This document shows positions 63,115 to 64,000 of a stretch of 64,000 bases of DNA, in pieces (the stretch's first letter is position 1; each line of letters opens with the position of its first letter). This stretch comes from Climacium dendroides (taxonomy: Eukaryota > Streptophyta > Bryopsida > Hypnales > Climaciaceae), in NCBI GenBank assembly GCA_950106755.1, contig OX467091.1, positions 23,143,538 to 23,207,537 of the forward strand. Direction: 5' to 3'. Made by a program: the position numbers and the translations under genes. The notes under the pieces are model-generated. The model had not been told where the DNA came from, searched no databases, and saw only the letters and a program-made list of their open reading frames with translations.

Positions 63115-64000
63115 TTTGTTGAATTATTTTATATCTATTCTCAACTTATTTTTTCAAGATATAATTGACAGTTACAAGTTGTAGAACACACATTTTTTTA
63201 TAAGAGTTTGAAAAAAAAATTAAACTTTTGGGAAAGAGATGAAAATATATCTTTTTTAATTTCAAGGATTACAATCCTGCAATTGGAAAAGTTTTTTAGT
63301 CTAAAGGAAGGTGTACTTTAACAAGTTAATTAAATAATCATTGTAATTGAATCTATTAAATGTAGAAAATGAGCAAAGATTTGAGTATAGTTTTCAATTA
63401 TTTATCATCAAGGGTTACCCCTAAAATGACGTTAAGGGGGATGATTTTTTGTGTAATTATAGAAATTTAAAATATACCTATTGGTCCAAAAATTGAACAA
63501 AATTGAAATATATTTGAGCAAGTACCTATTTTTGAGGTGATGTTTGTCCATGGTACCATTTGTAGAACATTGAGGCCAAAAGTGTCTAATAGATGACTTT
63601 CTAAATCACTATAGAAATGAAGAGTGCACCTATTAATTTAAAAATTGAATCATTATTAATTGAGTACCTATCACCAAATCAATGTCCTTCTAGGTTTAAC
63701 CCCATAACATTGCTGCAAATACGAAGTGTCTATTTGGATCACTTCACCTATAATTGTAGGATGGAAAAAAAATTTCATCCAATTTTTTTTGAAGTTGCTT
63801 GAGTACATTTTTAATGAATAGTATTGTAAATTCTTTCATTATGGTATTATTGACTTTCTAAAGAAGAATATATTTCATCCACATATCACCCTTGTAGATC
63901 AATGTATTTTAGCCATTTCTTGCTATTTATTCTTAATGTGGATTTTAGCCACAAAAATAATATTTTTAAATTTGAGTTCAACTAATAAAATGAAGCTTAT
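63115..64000. other. AT-rich intergenic DNA
   Basis: No gene supported; a 61-codon frame at 63617-63802 resembles nothing known. Confidence 0.4.

Overview
The window is nuclear DNA of a land plant. It is very AT-rich, with few genes and many repeats. Three split genes with canonical GT-AG introns can be read, all on the minus strand: the 5' part of a GAUT10/11-type pectin galacturonosyltransferase (1-2023, running off the left edge) and two paralogous DOXC-class 2-oxoglutarate/Fe(II) dioxygenases (26289-31565 and 55197-58560). Gene content and the lack of recognisable LTR retrotransposons do not fix the species. A non-flowering plant (bryophyte, fern or gymnosperm) is my guess; this is inference only.

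Layout. 0-2 kb: GAUT N-terminus. 2-26 kb: repeat-rich DNA with a 25-bp perfect hairpin (3.62 kb), a 200-bp tandem duplication (4.66 kb), a palindromic MITE (6.9 kb), a ~3.2 kb foldback structure (9.95-13.17 kb) carrying a Stowaway-like insertion and a 50-bp minisatellite, a decayed Tc1-type transposase (16.5-17.6 kb), and PIF/Harbinger transposase and Myb/SANT remnants (18.0-19.5 kb). 26.3-31.6 kb: dioxygenase A, five exons. 32-55 kb: repeat-rich DNA with a LINE fragment (37 kb), a swarm of small TIR elements (41.8-46.2 kb), and a 1.66 kb CACTA element with intact ends and target duplication (48.5-50.2 kb). 55.2-58.6 kb: dioxygenase B, with the same exon structure as A. 58.6-64 kb: gene B upstream region, then repeats including a 174-bp palindrome and a 590-bp TIR element.

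The two dioxygenases share five exons, identical intron positions and phases, and complete H-x-D...H...R iron/2OG motifs. They are therefore a duplicated pair, 23.6 kb apart, whose spacer has been filled by transposons. Their C-termini (R-P-F-T followed by H/E-H/Y-R) recall gibberellin oxidases, but the substrate cannot be told from sequence. GAUT acts on pectin in the Golgi and has no evident functional link to them.

Most other DNA is non-autonomous DNA transposon sequence. Several families recur with matching ends: AGGTAG-ended MITEs with TA targets, a palindromic MITE present in three sizes, an ~880 bp element in four copies, and a GTATCC-rich family in four copies. No tRNA, rRNA or CRISPR was seen.
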